Origin: Hyphomicrobiales bacterium
Lineage (GTDB): Bacteria > Pseudomonadota > Alphaproteobacteria > Rhizobiales > Aestuariivirgaceae
NCBI GenBank assembly: GCA_025362535.1
Contig: JANYGE010000189.1
Coordinates: forward strand, 1 to 8,801
DNA: 8,801 bases
Direction of reading: 5' to 3'
Every line of letters starts with the position of its first letter. The first letter of the stretch is position 1. Under the pieces are notes generated by a model. It was given only the letters and a program-made list of their open reading frames with translations. It ran no database searches and was not told the origin of the DNA. A program made the position numbers and the translations under genes. Positions 1-7,079 of the stretch are shown piece by piece.

Positions 1-302
1 CGTGTAGCCAACCGGTGCGCCTCAGGCGTAAGCCTTGCCCAAACCGGATAAAGTGCTTTCAGCCAATCAAACAATTCCTTATTGATCGCCTGTGGATGGG
101 CCCGTGTCAGCGTTTGATAGAAATGATGGTGCGTATTGATCAGCCCCGGCAGGATCACATGTCGAGATGCGTCAAAAACAACCTCATGGTCAGGCACAAA
201 TCCATGTGGCACAAGAGCGACAATTTTCTTGCCTTGAACGACGAAGCCATCCTCAGCACCTTCCGCTAAAATCGCTAACGGGTTCTTGATCCACAGTCGC
301 AT
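1..302 (-). CDS. 8-oxoguanine deaminase-type amidohydrolase, N-terminal part (truncated by window edge)
   Basis: This leftward frame starts with ATG at 302-300 and stays open to the window edge, giving about 100 N-terminal residues. It opens MRLWIKNPLAI and carries LPGLINTHHHFYQTLTRA around residues 51-68. That is the metal-binding HxH (H58 and H60) of the amidohydrolase superfamily in the context typical of 8-oxoguanine deaminase and hydroxyatrazine ethylaminohydrolase relatives. LYPVWARLTPEA follows near residues 84-95, also usual for that subfamily. Family members hydrolytically deaminate purine-type or triazine rings in the cytoplasm with one catalytic metal. A GAGG lies about 11 nt upstream of the ATG. 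The remaining ~350 residues, with the other metal ligands, lie outside the window, so the exact substrate is inferred from the N-terminus only. The gene is divergent from the ydcS-like gene. Confidence 0.85.
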   Translation of the reverse strand, partial: MRLWIKNPLAILAEGAEDGFVVQGKKIVALVPHGFVPDHEVVFDASRHVILPGLINTHHHFYQTLTRAHPQAINKELFDWLKALYPVWARLTPEAHRLAT

Positions 303-361
303 TCAGGTCTAACCTCACTAATACAAGGCTGAAAGAATAACAGCCAATACGGAGAGAAAGC
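303..361. promoter_or_regulatory. Shared divergent intergenic region (deaminase / ydcS-like)
   Basis: Only 59 bp separate the two divergent start codons, so both promoters must be compact, overlap, or lie partly inside coding sequence. It contains an inverted repeat, GGCTG at 327-331 and CAGCC at 341-345 with a 9-nt AT-rich loop, just upstream of the ydcS-like ribosome binding site (GGAGAG, 351-356). This could be an operator or leader hairpin. I see no convincing -35/-10 pair. The regulatory role is inferred from layout. Confidence 0.35.
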
Positions 362-1513
362 ATGAAATCAACTAAAACATCAATGATTGCAATTTTGGCC
401 GCCACAAGCTTTGCCGCACCCGCCATGGCGGATATGGTCAAAGCCTTGGGTGCAGGCGAAGGTCAACTCGATATCGTGGCTTGGCCGGGTTACATTGAAA
501 ATGGCAGCTCAGACAAAGCCTATGACTGGGTAACCGATTTTGAAAAATCATCGGGCTGCAAAGTGAACGTGAAAACCGCAGCGTCATCAGATGAAATGGT
601 AACGCTGATGAACCAAGGCGGCTTTGATTTAGTCACGGCTTCCGGCGATGCCTCTTTGCGTTTGGTCGCAGGCAAAAAAGTTCAAGCCATCAACACCGAT
701 CTTATTCCAAACTGGAAAGATGTTGATCCACGCCTCCAATCTGCCGCGTGGAATACGGTCGATGGTGTCCATTACGGCACCCCTTATCAATGGGGCCCAA
801 ATGTTCTCGCTTACAACACAACTGTTTTCAAAGATGCTCCAACCAGCTGGAGCGTGGTATTTGAAGAGCAAAACTTGCCAGACGGGAAATCCAACAAAGG
901 CCGTGTGCAGGCCTATTATGGTGCCATCGCTATTGCCGATGCGGCCGTTTATTTGATGACAAAAAAGCCAGAACTCGGCATCAAAAACCCCTATGAACTG
1001 AATAAAGATCAATATGCTGCTGCCATCGCATTGGTCACTGGCCAACGTGCTTTGGTTGGTCGTTACTGGGGTGACGCCGCCGTGCAGGTTGATGATTTCA
1101 AAAACGAAGGCGTGGTAGCATCCTCATCTTGGCCTTACCAAGTAAACTTGTTGCAAGCCGACAAGAAGCCAATTGCTTCAACAATTCCTGCTGAAGGTGC
1201 CACTGGCTGGTCCGATACCACCATGATGCATGTGAGTGCCGCCCATCCAAACTGCGCTTATATGTGGATGAACCATTCACTTGAGGCCAAAGTTCAGGGT
1301 GATGTGGCAGCGTGGTTCGGCTCAGTTCCTGCTGTTCCAGCTGCTTGCAAAGGCAATGAGCTTTTGACCGATACTGGTTGCGATACGAATGGTTTTGCCA
1401 ACTTTGACAAAATCTATTTCTGGCGCACACCGATTGGCAAATGTGAAGCTGAAGGCAGCTGTGTGCCCTATTCGCAATGGTCGAAAGATTACATTGCGGT
1501 TCAGGGCAAGTAA
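362..1513 (+). CDS. ydcS: YdcS-like polyamine-type ABC transporter periplasmic binding protein
   Basis: This 383-aa protein would capture a polyamine-type solute in the periplasm for the YdcU/YdcV permease. Residues 1-23 form a Sec signal peptide: basic MKSTK, a hydrophobic core, then AMA before D24. The mature protein resembles E. coli YdcS as I recall it: LDIVAWPGYIE near 36-46, CKVNVKTAASSDEMV at 66-80, DLVTASGDASLR at 89-100, YGTPYQWGPN at 138-147, NLPDGKSNKGRVQAY at 171-185, VQGDVAAWFGS at 311-321 and TNGFANFDKI at 342-351. Six cysteines (66, 298, 329, 340, 361, 367) occur, and C361/C367 sit in a short loop I do not recall in E. coli YdcS, so a disulfide there is possible. GGAGAG lies 5-6 nt before the ATG. 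YdcSTUV has been linked to putrescine transport, and YdcS also to polyhydroxybutyrate synthesis. The substrate here is unproven. Confidence 0.93.
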   Translation: MKSTKTSMIAILAATSFAAPAMADMVKALGAGEGQLDIVAWPGYIENGSSDKAYDWVTDFEKSSGCKVNVKTAASSDEMVTLMNQGGFDLVTASGDASLRLVAGKKVQAINTDLIPNWKDVDPRLQSAAWNTVDGVHYGTPYQWGPNVLAYNTTVFKDAPTSWSVVFEEQNLPDGKSNKGRVQAYYGAIAIADAAVYLMTKKPELGIKNPYELNKDQYAAAIALVTGQRALVGRYWGDAAVQVDDFKNEGVVASSSWPYQVNLLQADKKPIASTIPAEGATGWSDTTMMHVSAAHPNCAYMWMNHSLEAKVQGDVAAWFGSVPAVPAACKGNELLTDTGCDTNGFANFDKIYFWRTPIGKCEAEGSCVPYSQWSKDYIAVQGK

Positions 1514-1523
1514 CAATTTAAAT

Positions 1524-1613
1524 CCTCACGCTGAGGTGCGAGCTTTGCGAGCCTCGAAGCGCCCCCAACCAAGGGCACCCTTCGAGGCCGCCATGCGGCA
1601 CCTCAGGGTGAGG
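1524..1613. repeat. REP-like palindromic element between ydcS and ydcU
   Basis: Long imperfect inverted repeat. The outer arms are 1524-1539 (CCTCACGCTGAGGTGC) and 1598-1613, complementary at 15 of 16 positions. Inner arms GCCTCGAA (1551-1558) and TTCGAGGC (1581-1588) pair as well. A side hairpin GCCGC-CAT-GCGGC can form at 1587-1599, in competition with the outer ends. The type resembles the dispersed CCTCA..TGAGG palindromes common in Hyphomicrobiales genomes. It fills nearly all of the 119-bp gap between the binding-protein and permease genes. In the transcript it could form a stable structure that protects ydcS mRNA or lowers permease expression. Other copies cannot be checked within this window. 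Confidence 0.8.
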
Positions 1614-1632
1614 TAATAAAGAATGTTAGACC

Positions 1633-2544
1633 ATGACAGCGCCTTCAGCACTCGCATCACTCCTATTTAGAAAGCCAGGCTTGCTCACGTTTGCTTTGTT
1701 GGCTCCACCTATTTTTTGGCTGGTCGTGGTTTATTTAGGCTCGCTCTTTGCTCTGATGCTTCAAAGTTTCTATGCATTGGACGATTTTTCCGGTCTTATC
1801 CTGCATGAATTCACCTTAGCCACCTATGCTCACCTTTTCGATGAAGCCAATATTCAAATTATCCTCCGTACACTGATTATGGCGGCGGTCGTTACCGTAG
1901 CCAGCGCTATAATTGCATTTCCAATTGCCTATTATGCGGCCCGATTTGCCCGCGGAAAAATGAAGGCCTTATTTTATCTCGCCGTGATGATGCCCCTGTG
2001 GTCAAGCTATCTTGTTAAAATCTATGCGTGGAAACTGATCTTGGCGAAGGAAGGCATTGTCTCTTGGGTGGCAAATTTACTGCATGGCCAATGGCTGATT
2101 GACGCCCTGCTCTCCATTCCGAGTATAGGCGGATCATCCTTGTCTTTCAGTTATATCGGCACCTTCCTCGTCTTCGTCTATATCTGGCTGCCTTATATGA
2201 TTTTACCCATTCAAACTTCGCTGGAGCGTGTGCCCTATAGTTTGATTGAGGCTTCAACCGATCTTGGTGCAACACCAGCCCAAACCTTCCGCAACATAAT
2301 ATTTCCCCTCGCATTCCCGGGAGTTGTCGCAGGTTCGATTTTCACATTCTCACTCACCTTGGGTGATTATATTGTGCCGCAGATTGTCGGTAATTCTCGC
2401 CTCATGATTGGCCAGGCGGTCTATACATTCCAAGGCACATCAGGCGATATTCCACTGGCTGCAGCCTTCACTGTGGTGGCCATGTTCATCATGGGAACCT
2501 ATCTAACCGTGGCCAAACGCTTGGGGGCTTTCGATGCACTCTGA
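1633..2544 (+). CDS. ydcU: YdcU-like ABC transporter permease
   Basis: 303-aa inner-membrane permease of the PotB/PotH type, one half of the translocation channel for the YdcS-bound solute. Hydrophobic segments are visible at about residues 17-45, 77-102, 112-130, 170-192, 226-247 and 275-295, consistent with six transmembrane helices. The cytoplasmic EAA loop that docks the ATPase is clear: EASTDLGATPAQTFRNIIFP at 206-225. ATG 1633 fits the N-terminus MTAPSALASLLFRKPGLLTF, but its own Shine-Dalgarno sequence is poor, with only AAAGAA nearby. A better placed GAGG, formed by the end of the palindromic repeat, serves an out-of-frame ATG at 1623. The gene overlaps ydcV by 11 nt, implying co-translation. 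No ATPase gene is adjacent. Confidence 0.92.
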   Translation: MTAPSALASLLFRKPGLLTFALLAPPIFWLVVVYLGSLFALMLQSFYALDDFSGLILHEFTLATYAHLFDEANIQIILRTLIMAAVVTVASAIIAFPIAYYAARFARGKMKALFYLAVMMPLWSSYLVKIYAWKLILAKEGIVSWVANLLHGQWLIDALLSIPSIGGSSLSFSYIGTFLVFVYIWLPYMILPIQTSLERVPYSLIEASTDLGATPAQTFRNIIFPLAFPGVVAGSIFTFSLTLGDYIVPQIVGNSRLMIGQAVYTFQGTSGDIPLAAAFTVVAMFIMGTYLTVAKRLGAFDAL

Positions 2545-3322
2545 AGCCAAATGGCCCCTCAAACTTGCAGCCACCGCTGGATTATTGTTCCTCCATATTC
2601 CGCTAGGGCTCATCATTCTTTATGCCTTTACCACCGAAGAAAAATCATACCAGTTCCCACCTCCCGGCCTCACCACGCAATGGTTTGCCAAGGCTTGGTT
2701 TGATCGGCCAGATATCTGGCCACCGCTTTATCTCTCACTTGAAGTGGCTTTAATTTCGACACTCCTGGCGATGATCCTCGGCACTTGTGCTGCGGCGGCA
2801 CTGTCTCGTGCCAGATTCTATGGCCGCAATTCCTTGTCATTGTTATTCGTGCTCCCCATTGCCCTTCCCGGCATCATCACGGGCATGGCGCTCCGCTCAG
2901 CCTTTGACATCATGAGCATTGCATTTTCCACATGGACAATCATCCTCGGCCACACCACCTTTTGCATGGTTGTCGTTTACAACAATGTGCTGGCCAGATT
3001 CCGCCGTACCAGTGGCGAAATGGTTGAAGCCTCAATGGATTTGGGCGCAACCGGAACGCAAACCTTTATATATGTGGTCCTGCCGCAAATCGCTTCAGCC
3101 CTATTGGCAGGCGGCATGTTGGCTTTCGCACTGAGCTTCGATGAGGTGATCGTCACCACCTTCACCGCAGGCCAGCAAACCACACTCCCGATCTGGATTT
3201 ACGGCGAACTCCGCCATCCCACTATCCGCCCGATCACCAATGTCGTAGCGATCTTTGTGATCGCGGTGACCTTCGTGCCAATATTATTCGCGTATTATTT
3301 CACGCGTGAGAGTGAAAGTTGA
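2534..3322 (+). CDS. ydcV: YdcV-like ABC transporter permease
   Basis: 262-aa second permease of the PotC/PotI type, pairing with YdcU to form the membrane channel. It begins MHSE and carries stretches I recall from E. coli YdcV: LPIALPGIITGMAL at 107-120, NNVLARFRRTS at 150-160, the ATPase-docking EAA loop EASMDLGATGTQTF at 165-178, and GGMLAFALSFDEVIVTTFTAG at 193-213. Hydrophobic helices fall near 11-32, 67-90, 101-120, 135-152, 183-201 and 234-256. A GGGGG tract at 2523-2527 sits 6 nt before the ATG inside the end of ydcU and supports this start. The stop codon directly abuts the stop of the convergent CoxG-like gene. Confidence 0.93.
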   Translation: MHSEAKWPLKLAATAGLLFLHIPLGLIILYAFTTEEKSYQFPPPGLTTQWFAKAWFDRPDIWPPLYLSLEVALISTLLAMILGTCAAAALSRARFYGRNSLSLLFVLPIALPGIITGMALRSAFDIMSIAFSTWTIILGHTTFCMVVVYNNVLARFRRTSGEMVEASMDLGATGTQTFIYVVLPQIASALLAGGMLAFALSFDEVIVTTFTAGQQTTLPIWIYGELRHPTIRPITNVVAIFVIAVTFVPILFAYYFTRESES

Positions 3323-3877
3323 TCAGGATTTTTTCTTCGCTGCTTTTTTCGCGGGCTTCTTAGCAACTTTTTTCACAGCCTTCTTTGCTGCTTTCTTTAC
3401 CGCAGCTTTTTTCGCCACTTTTGGCTTGGCTATTTTTACGTCCGCTGCAAGTCTAGCAAATTTCTCAAAAAATTGTCCCGCCATCTGCTGTGCCGTAGAA
3501 TCGATCAATCGTGAACCCAGCATGGCCATCTTGCCACCAATCTGCGCATCAACATCATAGGAAAGCTTGGTGCCTTCGGCGACAGTTTCCAACCTTACAT
3601 CAGCACCACCTTCAGCAAATCCGGCGATGCCACCTTCACCTTTGCCCGAAATCCGGTAGCCATGTGGCGCATTGAGATTGCTCAGCTTCACCTTGCCATT
3701 AAATCCAGCCTTGATCGGCCCGAGCTTTATCACCACCCGCGCTTCAAAATCCGTGGGAGAGTTTTGCTTGATGGTTTCACAACCAGGAATGCAGGCTTGC
3801 AATATTTTAGGATCATTTAAGGCCGCCCATACATTCTCAATAGGTGCAGTAATAATTTCTTCGCCGGACATTTTCAT
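3323..3877 (-). CDS. CoxG/SRPBCC-family protein with lysine-alanine-rich C-terminal tail
   Basis: 184-aa cytoplasmic protein with two parts. Residues 1 to about 145 form a CoxG-type SRPBCC (START-like) domain: GEEIITAPIENVWAALNDP near 5-23, LQACIPGCETI at 26-36, GPIKAGFNGKVKL at 53-65 and a C-terminal helix QQMAGQFFEKFARL at 130-143. Residues 151-184 are almost only Lys and Ala with a few Val and Pro, repeating KKA/KKV units like the tails of histone-H1-like bacterial proteins. CoxG proteins are known as membrane-anchoring or maturation factors of Mo-containing CO dehydrogenase, but no cox genes are here. AGAGGA (3886-3891) lies 8 nt before this ATG, which favours it over the ATG two codons later. 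It follows tgt by 22 nt as the last gene of that operon. Nucleic-acid binding by the tail is inferred from composition. Confidence 0.85.
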   Translation of the reverse strand: MKMSGEEIITAPIENVWAALNDPKILQACIPGCETIKQNSPTDFEARVVIKLGPIKAGFNGKVKLSNLNAPHGYRISGKGEGGIAGFAEGGADVRLETVAEGTKLSYDVDAQIGGKMAMLGSRLIDSTAQQMAGQFFEKFARLAADVKIAKPKVAKKAAVKKAAKKAVKKVAKKPAKKAAKKKS

Positions 3878-3899
3878 CGGTTAAGTCCTCTTCGCCTCG

Positions 3900-5039
3900 T
3901 TATGCAGCACTATCGCCGCGCTTCCACTGCTCATGCGTTTTAATGCGAAACTCTTCAAAACAACCTGCATCAATTGCATCACGCATACCCTGCATCAAAG
4001 ATTGGTAATAGGCAATATTGGCCCAGCTCAACAGCATCATGCCGAGCAATTCCCCCGCCCGCATCAAATGATGCAAATAGGCGCGCGAATATTGCGATAA
4101 GGCCGGGCACGGATGTTCAGCATCAAGCGGTCTTGTATCTGTTGCATGTTTGGCATTGCGCAAATTGATCCGGCCAAAGCGTGTGAAGGCCTGCCCATGG
4201 CGGCCTGATCGCGTGGGCATCACGCAATCAAACATATCAATGCCGCGCGCCACCGCTTCAATCAAATCTTCCGGCGTGCCCACACCCATCAAATAGCGTG
4301 GCTTATCGGTTGGCAATGCAGGCGCGGTAAAATCAATGGTACTCAACATCAGCGCTTGGCCTTCACCCACAGCAAGCCCGCCAATGGCATAGCCCTCAAA
4401 ACCAATCTGCTTTAAACCTTCCGCACTTTTCAAGCGCAGCCGCTCATTGGTGCCGCCTTGCACAATGCCAAAATTGCCCCTGCCCGGTTGTGCGCCAAAG
4501 GCCTCGCGTGACCGTGCCGCCCACCGCAGAGAAAGCTCCATGGCCTTCTCGGCATCTTTTTCCGTGTGCGGAAATTCCAGACATTGGTCGAGCTGCATTT
4601 GAATATCAGAACCGAGCAGCCGCTGAATGTCCATCGCCCGCTCCGGCGTCAGCTCATATTTGCGGCCATCAATATGCGATTGAAATGTGGCACCGGTTTC
4701 CTTGATCTTGCGGATTTTAGACAGCGACATAATTTGAAAGCCGCCAGAGTCCGTAAGGATTGGTCCATCCCATCCAATGAACTTATGCAAGCCCCCAAGC
4801 GCTGCCACTTGCTCTGCACCGGGCCGCAGCATCAAGTGATAGGTGTTGCCGAGAATAATATCAGCGCCCGTCTCTTTCACCTGATCAAGATAAAGCCCCT
4901 TCACGGTGCCCACCGTGCCAACGGGCATAAAGGCCGGCGTGCGGATATTGCCACGCCCCGTATGCACAGTTCCGCGCCGCGCTAAACCATCTGTTTTATG
5001 TAAGGTAAATCCGAATTCTTGTGTCATGGGGCTGGCCAT
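3900..5039 (-). CDS. tgt: Queuine tRNA-ribosyltransferase (tRNA-guanine transglycosylase)
   Basis: 379-aa TIM-barrel enzyme that exchanges guanine-34 of GUN-anticodon tRNAs for preQ1 in queuosine synthesis. Visible motifs are GTVGTVKGL at 41-49, [11 protein letters not shown] at 64-74, [12 protein letters not shown] at 95-106 with catalytic D97, GIVQGGT at 191-197, [10 protein letters not shown] at 217-226, and [17 protein letters not shown] at 270-286 with nucleophile D271. The zinc site is unusual. Where E. coli has C302, C304, C307 and H333, this protein aligns as H309, C311, L314 and A340, so only one ligand remains. The frame starts at ATG 5039, but ATG 5027 (MTQEFGF) forms a classic ATGA overlap with the queA stop and may be the true start, giving 375 aa. 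Either choice implies translational coupling to queA. Confidence 0.96.
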   Translation of the reverse strand: MASPMTQEFGFTLHKTDGLARRGTVHTGRGNIRTPAFMPVGTVGTVKGLYLDQVKETGADIILGNTYHLMLRPGAEQVAALGGLHKFIGWDGPILTDSGGFQIMSLSKIRKIKETGATFQSHIDGRKYELTPERAMDIQRLLGSDIQMQLDQCLEFPHTEKDAEKAMELSLRWAARSREAFGAQPGRGNFGIVQGGTNERLRLKSAEGLKQIGFEGYAIGGLAVGEGQALMLSTIDFTAPALPTDKPRYLMGVGTPEDLIEAVARGIDMFDCVMPTRSGRHGQAFTRFGRINLRNAKHATDTRPLDAEHPCPALSQYSRAYLHHLMRAGELLGMMLLSWANIAYYQSLMQGMRDAIDAGCFEEFRIKTHEQWKRGDSAA

Positions 5040-6055
5040 AGCAGGCTGGCATCGCCATAGGAATAGAACCGATAGTGATTTTGAATGGCGTGAGCATAGG
5101 CTGCTTTCATCACTTCCGTTTCGGCAAAGGCGCAGACAAGCATGAACAATGTAGAGCGCGGCAAATGGAAATTCGTAATCAAACCATCCACAGCATGAAA
5201 CCTATAGCCGGGAGTAATGAAAATTGACGTATTGCCCACCCACGCATTTAACCCTGCACTTTCAAGCAAACGCAATGAGGTTGTGCCCACCGCAATGATG
5301 CGCCCACCCTTGGCCCGCACCGCTTGCAGCCGTGCCGCCACCTCTGCTGAAACTTCACCCCACTCGGCATGCATTTTATGGGCTGCCGTATCATCAGCTT
5401 TCACTGGCAGAAACGTGCCTGCCCCCACATGCAAAGTCACGAATTCTGATTCAATTCCAGCATCTTGCAACTGCTTCATAAGGTTTGGCGTGAAGTGCAA
5501 CCCCGCTGTGGGCGCCGCCACAGCGCCCGATTCCGTGGCATATATCGTTTGATAATCGCTGCGGTCTTGCGCATCCTGTGCCCGCTTGCTTTCGATGTAA
5601 GGTGGCAGCGGCACACGCCCCACCTGAACCAAAGCCAAATCTAACTCAGCTCCCGCAACAGAAAAAGCCAGGGTAATCTCGCCCGCCTCTCCCTTCTCTT
5701 CCACGATGGCAGAAAGCGAACCAAACTCAACATGGTCACCCTGTTCCAGTTTCTTGGCAGGCTTCACAAACGCTTTCCAACGAGAACCATCCAGCCGCAT
5801 GTGCAGCAAAGCTTCAATCTTAGGCGTTGTTCCCAAACGGCCAATCCGAACACCAGACAAAGCTGCTGGAATTACTTTTGTATTGTTAAAAACCAAAACA
5901 TCGCCACGCCGCAGCTGCGAAGGCAGATCCCCCACCAGTTGATCGGCACATGCGCCATGTTTCACCACCAATAATTTGGCCGCTTCACGCGGGCTCACCG
6001 GGCGTAAAGCAATATTTTCCGGCGGCAGCACAAAATCAAAATCGGCGACCTTCAT
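5024..6055 (-). CDS. queA: S-adenosylmethionine:tRNA ribosyltransferase-isomerase
   Basis: 343-aa cytosolic enzyme that transfers and isomerises the ribosyl moiety of S-adenosylmethionine onto preQ1-modified tRNA to give epoxyqueuosine. It therefore acts directly after Tgt, which is encoded next to it. Family hallmarks are present in order: [10 protein letters not shown] at 55-64, GRVPLPPYI at 146-154, [20 protein letters not shown] at 167-186, LHVGAGTF at 208-215, [10 protein letters not shown] at 294-303 and [12 protein letters not shown] at 328-339. Length matches the family. The start ATG at 6055 gives the usual [13 protein letters not shown]-terminus; upstream there is only a weak G-rich ribosome binding site. 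It lies 30 nt after the cytosolic cyclophilin gene and overlaps tgt. Confidence 0.97.
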   Translation of the reverse strand: MKVADFDFVLPPENIALRPVSPREAAKLLVVKHGACADQLVGDLPSQLRRGDVLVFNNTKVIPAALSGVRIGRLGTTPKIEALLHMRLDGSRWKAFVKPAKKLEQGDHVEFGSLSAIVEEKGEAGEITLAFSVAGAELDLALVQVGRVPLPPYIESKRAQDAQDRSDYQTIYATESGAVAAPTAGLHFTPNLMKQLQDAGIESEFVTLHVGAGTFLPVKADDTAAHKMHAEWGEVSAEVAARLQAVRAKGGRIIAVGTTSLRLLESAGLNAWVGNTSIFITPGYRFHAVDGLITNFHLPRSTLFMLVCAFAETEVMKAAYAHAIQNHYRFYSYGDASLLWPAP

Positions 6056-6085
6056 TCGGGCCGCCGATCTGCAATCGTAAAATAA

Positions 6086-6556
6086 TTAAGCTGCAACATC
6101 CGCAGCAACGCGCATCGTCACAATCTTGTCGGGGTTCTTCACAGGTTCTCCGCGCTTGAAACCATCAACGATTTCCATGCCAGACGTCACCTTGCCCCAC
6201 ACCGTATATTGATTATCCAAGAACCGCGCATCGCCGAAGCAAATGAAGAACTGACTATTGGCAGAGTTTGGATTGGATGAGCGTGCCATGGAGCAAATGC
6301 CACGCACATGGGGTTCTTTCGAAAACTCGGCTTTGAGATCAGGCTTCTTCGAGCCACCCATGCCAGTGCCTGTCGGGTCGCCACCTTGGGCCATGAAGCC
6401 TTCGAGTACGCGGTGAAATACCACGCCATCGTAAAACTTCTCACGCGCCAGTTCCTTAATGCGCGCCACATGAAGCGGCGCCAGCTTTGGCAAAAGCTCG
6501 ATTGTCACCAAGCCTTTTTCAGTTGTCATGTGGAGTGTGTTTTCAAGATCAGCCAT
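6086..6556 (-). CDS. ppiB: Cyclophilin-type peptidylprolyl isomerase, cytosolic
   Basis: 156-aa single-domain cyclophilin with no signal peptide, so a cytoplasmic PpiB-type prolyl cis-trans isomerase. Active-site elements are visible: VVFHRVLEGFMAQGGDPTGT at 45-64 with the catalytic Arg (R49) and the F/Q pair (F54, Q57), SANSQFFICF at 98-107, and LDNQYTVWGKV at 113-123. The short, insertion-free form is common in Alphaproteobacteria. Its start lies one nucleotide after the stop of the exported paralogue, so the two are almost certainly co-transcribed and translationally coupled. Its core motif region is very like its neighbour's, pointing to tandem duplication. Confidence 0.95.
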   Translation of the reverse strand: MADLENTLHMTTEKGLVTIELLPKLAPLHVARIKELAREKFYDGVVFHRVLEGFMAQGGDPTGTGMGGSKKPDLKAEFSKEPHVRGICSMARSSNPNSANSQFFICFGDARFLDNQYTVWGKVTSGMEIVDGFKRGEPVKNPDKIVTMRVAADVAA

Positions 6557-6557
6557 A

Positions 6558-7079
6558 TTATTGCACCGTTACCTTTGTCATTTTATCAGGATTTGCCGGG
6601 GGTTCGCCTTTGTTGATTTGATCAACGCATTTCATGCCCGCTTCATCAACTTGGCCCCAAACAGTATATTGGCCATCCAAAAATCCGCCATCAGCAAACA
6701 TAACGAAGAACTGGCTATTGGCCGAATCAGGATCGCCCGAACGCGCCATGCCCACAGTGCCGCGCGCAAAATGCTCTTTGTTGAATTCGGCTTTAATGTT
6801 TGGCTCTTTCGATCCGCCCATGCCTGTCCCTGTGGGGTCACCAGTTTGCGCCATAAAGCCATCAATCACGCGGTGGAACACAATGCCATCATAAAAGCCA
6901 GCAGCTGCCAGTTTGGTGATTTGCGCCACATGCTTTGGCGCCACATCAGCGCGCAGCTTAATCGTAAAGCTGCAATTCTTTGAGGTTTCCACTGTCATTG
7001 TATCAGCTGCAAGCGTCGGCGCGACAAGCCCAGCCAATGCCACCGCCGCAATCATCAATTGTTTCATAAACTTCTCCAT
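6558..7079 (-). CDS. ppiA: Cyclophilin-type peptidylprolyl isomerase, exported
   Basis: 173-aa cyclophilin with an N-terminal signal peptide: basic MKQ, a hydrophobic core (LMIAAVALAGLVA), and likely cleavage after TLA near residue 24. It therefore folds or isomerises proteins in the periplasm. The catalytic core is intact: GIVFHRVIDGFMAQTGDPTG at 65-84 with R70, F75 and Q78, DSANSQFFVMF at 118-128 and LDGQYTVWGQV at 134-144. Two starts are plausible. ATG 7079 has GAGG 9 nt upstream. ATG 7067 (MKQLMIAA) has GGAG 6 nt upstream and gives a more typical signal peptide. As first gene of the leftward group, its upstream region should hold the operon promoter. Confidence 0.93.
   Translation of the reverse strand: MEKFMKQLMIAAVALAGLVAPTLAADTMTVETSKNCSFTIKLRADVAPKHVAQITKLAAAGFYDGIVFHRVIDGFMAQTGDPTGTGMGGSKEPNIKAEFNKEHFARGTVGMARSGDPDSANSQFFVMFADGGFLDGQYTVWGQVDEAGMKCVDQINKGEPPANPDKMTKVTVQ

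Noticed and set aside
629..1045. Long antisense open frame opposite ydcS
   Set aside because: It lies fully inside a clear ydcS gene on the other strand and its product has no recognisable features; it is a coding shadow.
3323..3877. Evidence for a CO dehydrogenase system because of the CoxG-like gene
   Set aside because: No coxL, coxM, coxS or maturation genes are present. CoxG/SRPBCC domains are widespread, so CO oxidation cannot be inferred.
4566..4985. 139-codon forward frame opposite tgt
   Set aside because: Entirely antisense to strongly conserved Tgt motifs, low-quality product; a shadow of tgt codon usage.
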